Shown here in pieces: positions 61,897 through 64,000 of a stretch of 64,000 bases of DNA. Each line of letters opens with the position of its first letter. The first letter of the stretch is position 1. The stretch is from contig NZ_CP138991.1 of assembly GCF_044594925.1 (NCBI RefSeq), forward strand, positions 992,001 through 1,056,000. The letters run 5' to 3'. The DNA is from Maribacter sp044594925 (GTDB taxonomy: Bacteria > Bacteroidota > Bacteroidia > Flavobacteriales > Flavobacteriaceae). The notes under the pieces were generated by a model that ran no database searches, was not told the DNA's origin, and saw nothing but the letters and a program-made list of their open reading frames with translations. Both the position numbers and the translations under genes were made by a program.

Positions 61897-62985
61897 TTAT
61901 CGAGTAAAATTTGAAGGGAGAATACCATATTTTTTTTGAAAGCATTTTGAAAAGTAAGCAGGACTACTAAAACCAGTTTGGTAAGCAATTTCAGAAATAT
62001 TTTGGTTTTGTTTTTCCAAGATTTCCAAGGCTTTGTTTAAACGATAATCCCTTAAAAATATATTGGGGGATTTACCCACCAAATTCATCATCATTCGATA
62101 CAATTGCGATTTGCTATACCCTAAATTCTTTTCAAAATCATTAACTCCAATTGTAGTTTGCGACCATATGCTTTCCGTATACGTCATTAATTGGGTCATA
62201 AATTCTTCATCCCTGGTATTTAGGACGGTAATAGTATTCACTTTAGCTATCGGCTTATTTTGATTTTCACCTTCATAAAGGTCCTTCACTACGGTAGAAA
62301 TGGAAAAACCACCCTTGGCAATATCACTTAGATAATCTGAGGTTCTTATAGTGTCTTCAAATATGCCGTCTTTTTCGGTAACAGGAGTACCTGCACTTAT
62401 ACCGATTTTAAATTCTAGGTCAGGTGTAATAACTTTGTGATGTGCATTTTGAATTTTTATGCCACAATGAATAGCATCAGTAACAGCATCAAAGGATATT
62501 AAAAAAGAATTGGCTTCTTGTTTTACTATCCGTCCATTATTTTGCGACGTTACCGTTTTAATGGTGGTGATATAACCTCTTAACGCAGCTTTCAAGGTGC
62601 TAATTTCATCGGTTCGTAGAAGTTTACGCTTTATTTTGAGAACCATTAGCGTTCTAAAAGCGGGGTCGTTGATTATATTAAGACGGACGTTTTTGGCTTT
62701 TTCAGGATCTTCAATACGGCCTAAAAAGGATTCCACTATCGTATCGTTTACTTCAATAATACGTGTAGGAACTGCACCATGCGCGTTTTCATGTAGTTCT
62801 ATGAGTGCTTCTTTACTTGGTGCCTCTATTAAACAAAAGGCAGTTTTTCTTTTTTCATCGCACCAATAGGTAAGTCCACGACAATTGTATTCATGTTCAA
62901 TATCTAAATCGGCTTTATGCATTTCTGCAACATGTGCTGCTGTAACCCCATCAGGGAGGTTATGTAAATCTAAAAATAATGGCAT
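61897..62985 (-). CDS. DUF4242 - degenerate class III cyclase-like - AraC fusion regulator
   Basis: In this 362-aa protein residues ~1-90 match DUF4242, a small ferredoxin-like nickel-binding-type domain ('LFLDLHNLPDGVTAAHVAEMH', 'YNCRGLTYWCDEKRKTAFCLIEAPS', in parts). Residues ~115-245 follow class III nucleotide-cyclase order ('GRIVKQEANSFLISFDAVTDAIHCGIKIQNAHH', 'FKIGISAGTPVTEKDGIFED', quoted in parts), but both metal Asp positions are absent, so it is probably a ligand-binding relic. Residues ~265-362 are an AraC HTH ('ISEIAYQTGFSSPAYFSKCFQKKYG', in part). It likely senses a small molecule and regulates the adjacent NTF2-like gene. Confidence 0.78.
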   Translation of the reverse strand: MPLFLDLHNLPDGVTAAHVAEMHKADLDIEHEYNCRGLTYWCDEKRKTAFCLIEAPSKEALIELHENAHGAVPTRIIEVNDTIVESFLGRIEDPEKAKNVRLNIINDPAFRTLMVLKIKRKLLRTDEISTLKAALRGYITTIKTVTSQNNGRIVKQEANSFLISFDAVTDAIHCGIKIQNAHHKVITPDLEFKIGISAGTPVTEKDGIFEDTIRTSDYLSDIAKGGFSISTVVKDLYEGENQNKPIAKVNTITVLNTRDEEFMTQLMTYTESIWSQTTIGVNDFEKNLGYSKSQLYRMMMNLVGKSPNIFLRDYRLNKALEILEKQNQNISEIAYQTGFSSPAYFSKCFQKKYGILPSNFTR

Positions 62986-63106
62986 AGGTGGTTATTTTAA
63001 GCGTAATTAATACATGTATTAAGGGGGAGTTTTTGAAAGTACGGAATATTGTGGAAATATGTTTTAAGACTAATAGAAAATATGTTGATGTTTATTGATT
63101 TGTTGC

Positions 63107-63530
63107 CATTACACACACATTTACAAATAGCTTGTCTATTGTTTTTATAAGGTATTTGTGAATCTCCTTCGTCGATTTCACTCCCCTCCTATTCCTTCGA
63201 CTGCGCTCAGGACAGGCTAGGCTCGCATAATAAGTGTTTATTCATTGCTAGGTATTTGTTTTTTAATGGTATTCATGCATCTCCTTCGTCGATGTCATTA
63301 CCTTTTAGAAGAAAATTTTAGAAAGAAAAAAATCAAGGAAGATTGTAACAACTTTGCCCGCGCACCAACCCGCTCAAAAAATAAAGATTTCAATCTTTAT
63401 TTTTATGCCGTAATCAAAGCTCAAGTTACATAACGCGGAACATTATGTTTCAAAAACGAAACATAATTTGACGTGGCACCTGTACTGAGCTTGACGAAGT
63501 ATCAAATAGCGATAAGTTATAAGTAATTTC
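63107..63530 (+). repeat. Module A, copy 5, with REP and hairpin
   Basis: CATTACACACACATTTACAA onward, shared with copy 4. REP-like cores lie at 63195-63213 and, inverted, 63482-63500. The perfect hairpin ATTATGTTTC-AAAAAC-GAAACATAAT spans 63442-63467, directly after CATAACGCGGAACATTATG. It ends CAAATAGCGATAAGTTATAA. It covers most of the 660-base gap before the last gene; the short ORF in it is not supported. Confidence 0.82.
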
Positions 63531-63581
63531 GGCGAATTCCTATGTCAAATTATGATCCCGCTAAGAATCTGTATGTGTAAC

Positions 63582-63615
63582 AAAAGTGATTGCCTAATAG
63601 TGGACAATCACTTTT
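63582..63615 (-). terminator. Terminator-like hairpin at the end of the last gene
   Basis: AAAAGTGATTG (63582-63592) pairs perfectly with CAATCACTTTT (63605-63615) around a 12-base loop, 30 bases past the stop of the minus-strand gene. The T-run is better on the plus strand. Confidence 0.5.
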
Positions 63616-63645
63616 TTAGTATAGTTTAAATGAATTAGTCTGAAT

Positions 63646-64000
63646 TTAACTATCTTCTTTTTTCAAAGGAGAATGGTGCTCTGCAACAATTTTCCATCCG
63701 TCACTTGTTTTTAAAAATAACAAGGATATTTGGTCATTTACCACGACAAGGTCTTCACCGAATTTTAAATGAAAATCAGAATGAAAGGTTACGTTAGCTA
63801 CGTCGCCATATACTGCAATTTGTAAATCGTTAGAATCAAATTTCACAACTTTGGTAAGTGCACCGAAAACTTCACGTTCATAGGTCTCATTACCTGCACT
63901 ACCAACACGGTGTTCTCCCTTATTAAATTCGGTGAACTTTGGGCTGTAGGCGTGAAGGGAAATCAACTTATCCATATCACCGTCTTTAAGACTTTGTGCA
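63646..64000 (-). CDS. NTF2-like/SnoaL-type protein (paralogue 3), truncated by window edge
   Basis: The frame is open to the right edge of the window, where the codons upstream of the internal ATG at 63975 read 'AQSLKDGD', matching 'AQSIKDKD' of the paralogues; the true start lies beyond 64000. The visible ~118 residues are about two thirds identical to paralogues 1 and 2 ('LISLHAYSPKFTEF', 'KFDSNDLQIAVYGDVANVTFHSDFHLKFGEDLVVVND', in parts) and end 'HHSPLKKEDS'. More divergent than the other two, so probably the oldest copy. Confidence 0.78.
   Translation of the reverse strand, partial: AQSLKDGDMDKLISLHAYSPKFTEFNKGEHRVGSAGNETYEREVFGALTKVVKFDSNDLQIAVYGDVANVTFHSDFHLKFGEDLVVVNDQISLLFLKTSDGWKIVAEHHSPLKKEDS

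Noticed and set aside
61897..62985. Active adenylate or guanylate cyclase in the AraC fusion
   Set aside because: Both catalytic metal Asp positions are replaced ('LMVLKIKR' in place of the FTDI-type segment and 'EAN' in place of GD), so catalysis is unlikely.
63245..63433. 62-codon plus-strand ORF in module A copy 5
   Set aside because: It lies in repeat DNA, is not conserved in copy 4 and has low-complexity basic composition.

Overview
The window comes from a Bacteroidota chromosome, most likely a marine member of the Flavobacteriaceae (the genus is not settled). Support: AT-rich DNA, Bacteroidota-type -7 promoter elements (TAnnTTTG), many small lipoproteins with an SC or GC lipobox, and family-typical genes (E1 alpha-beta fusion, QEGLA-motif protein, DUF4251, DUF1835, TlpA-like thioredoxin with a DUF4369-like domain). 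No tRNA, rRNA, CRISPR, transposase or integrase was recognised.

Region 1 (1-28.2 kb) is mostly ordinary core genome: an LVIVD-like surface protein, a TlpA-like thioredoxin, a fused FAD/Fe-S oxidoreductase, an LpxH-like phosphatase, aroC, a dicarboxylate symporter followed by a tight trio (glutathione-synthetase-like ATP-grasp, N-formylglutamate amidohydrolase-like, QEGLA metallopeptidase), an AsmA-like protein, a DCC oxidoreductase, MutS2 without an Smr domain, a GH3 glucosidase, ung, a single-domain response regulator, an operon with a nucleoside phosphorylase and a solute-binding-like protein, a 2OG-Fe(II) oxygenase and a 2-oxoacid dehydrogenase E1 fusion.

Region 2 (28.3-40 kb) has two envelope lipoproteins and then a compact operon (29645-35786) with type III polyketide synthase, FAD oxidoreductase, methyltransferase, enoyl reductase-like SDR, dehydratase, ketosynthase, ACP and a membrane protein. 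It looks like a self-contained route in which a dedicated type II FAS-like set builds the starter for the type III PKS, followed by methylation and oxidation. TerC, YceI, a ribosome hibernation factor and a paralogous pair of small secreted proteins follow.

Region 3 (40-64 kb) is accessory DNA of a different kind. Every boundary between transcription units holds long non-coding direct repeats (here called modules A, B and C) that recur in the same orientation while the genes between them vary in strand and content. The cargo is immune-like: a CHAT peptidase, a HEPN-motif protein overlapping a 1284-aa PD-(D/E)xK nuclease-STAND NTPase, a caspase-like peptidase, a toxin/antitoxin/SecB-like chaperone triplet, and an operon with a new HExxxH metallopeptidase. 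Two LRR lipoproteins, a covalent-FAD oxidase, three near-identical NTF2-like proteins and a DUF4242/cyclase-like/AraC fusion regulator follow. In one place module B and module C are nearly adjacent (40.06-40.9 kb); in another the caspase gene sits between them (48.07-50.2 kb), like an empty and a filled cassette site. This repeat-delimited array without a visible integrase is the strongest candidate for an undescribed system here.

A 12-bp palindrome (ATCGTATACGAT) also recurs four times perfectly and twice with one change between 14 and 31 kb, inside and outside genes, which the gene content does not explain.
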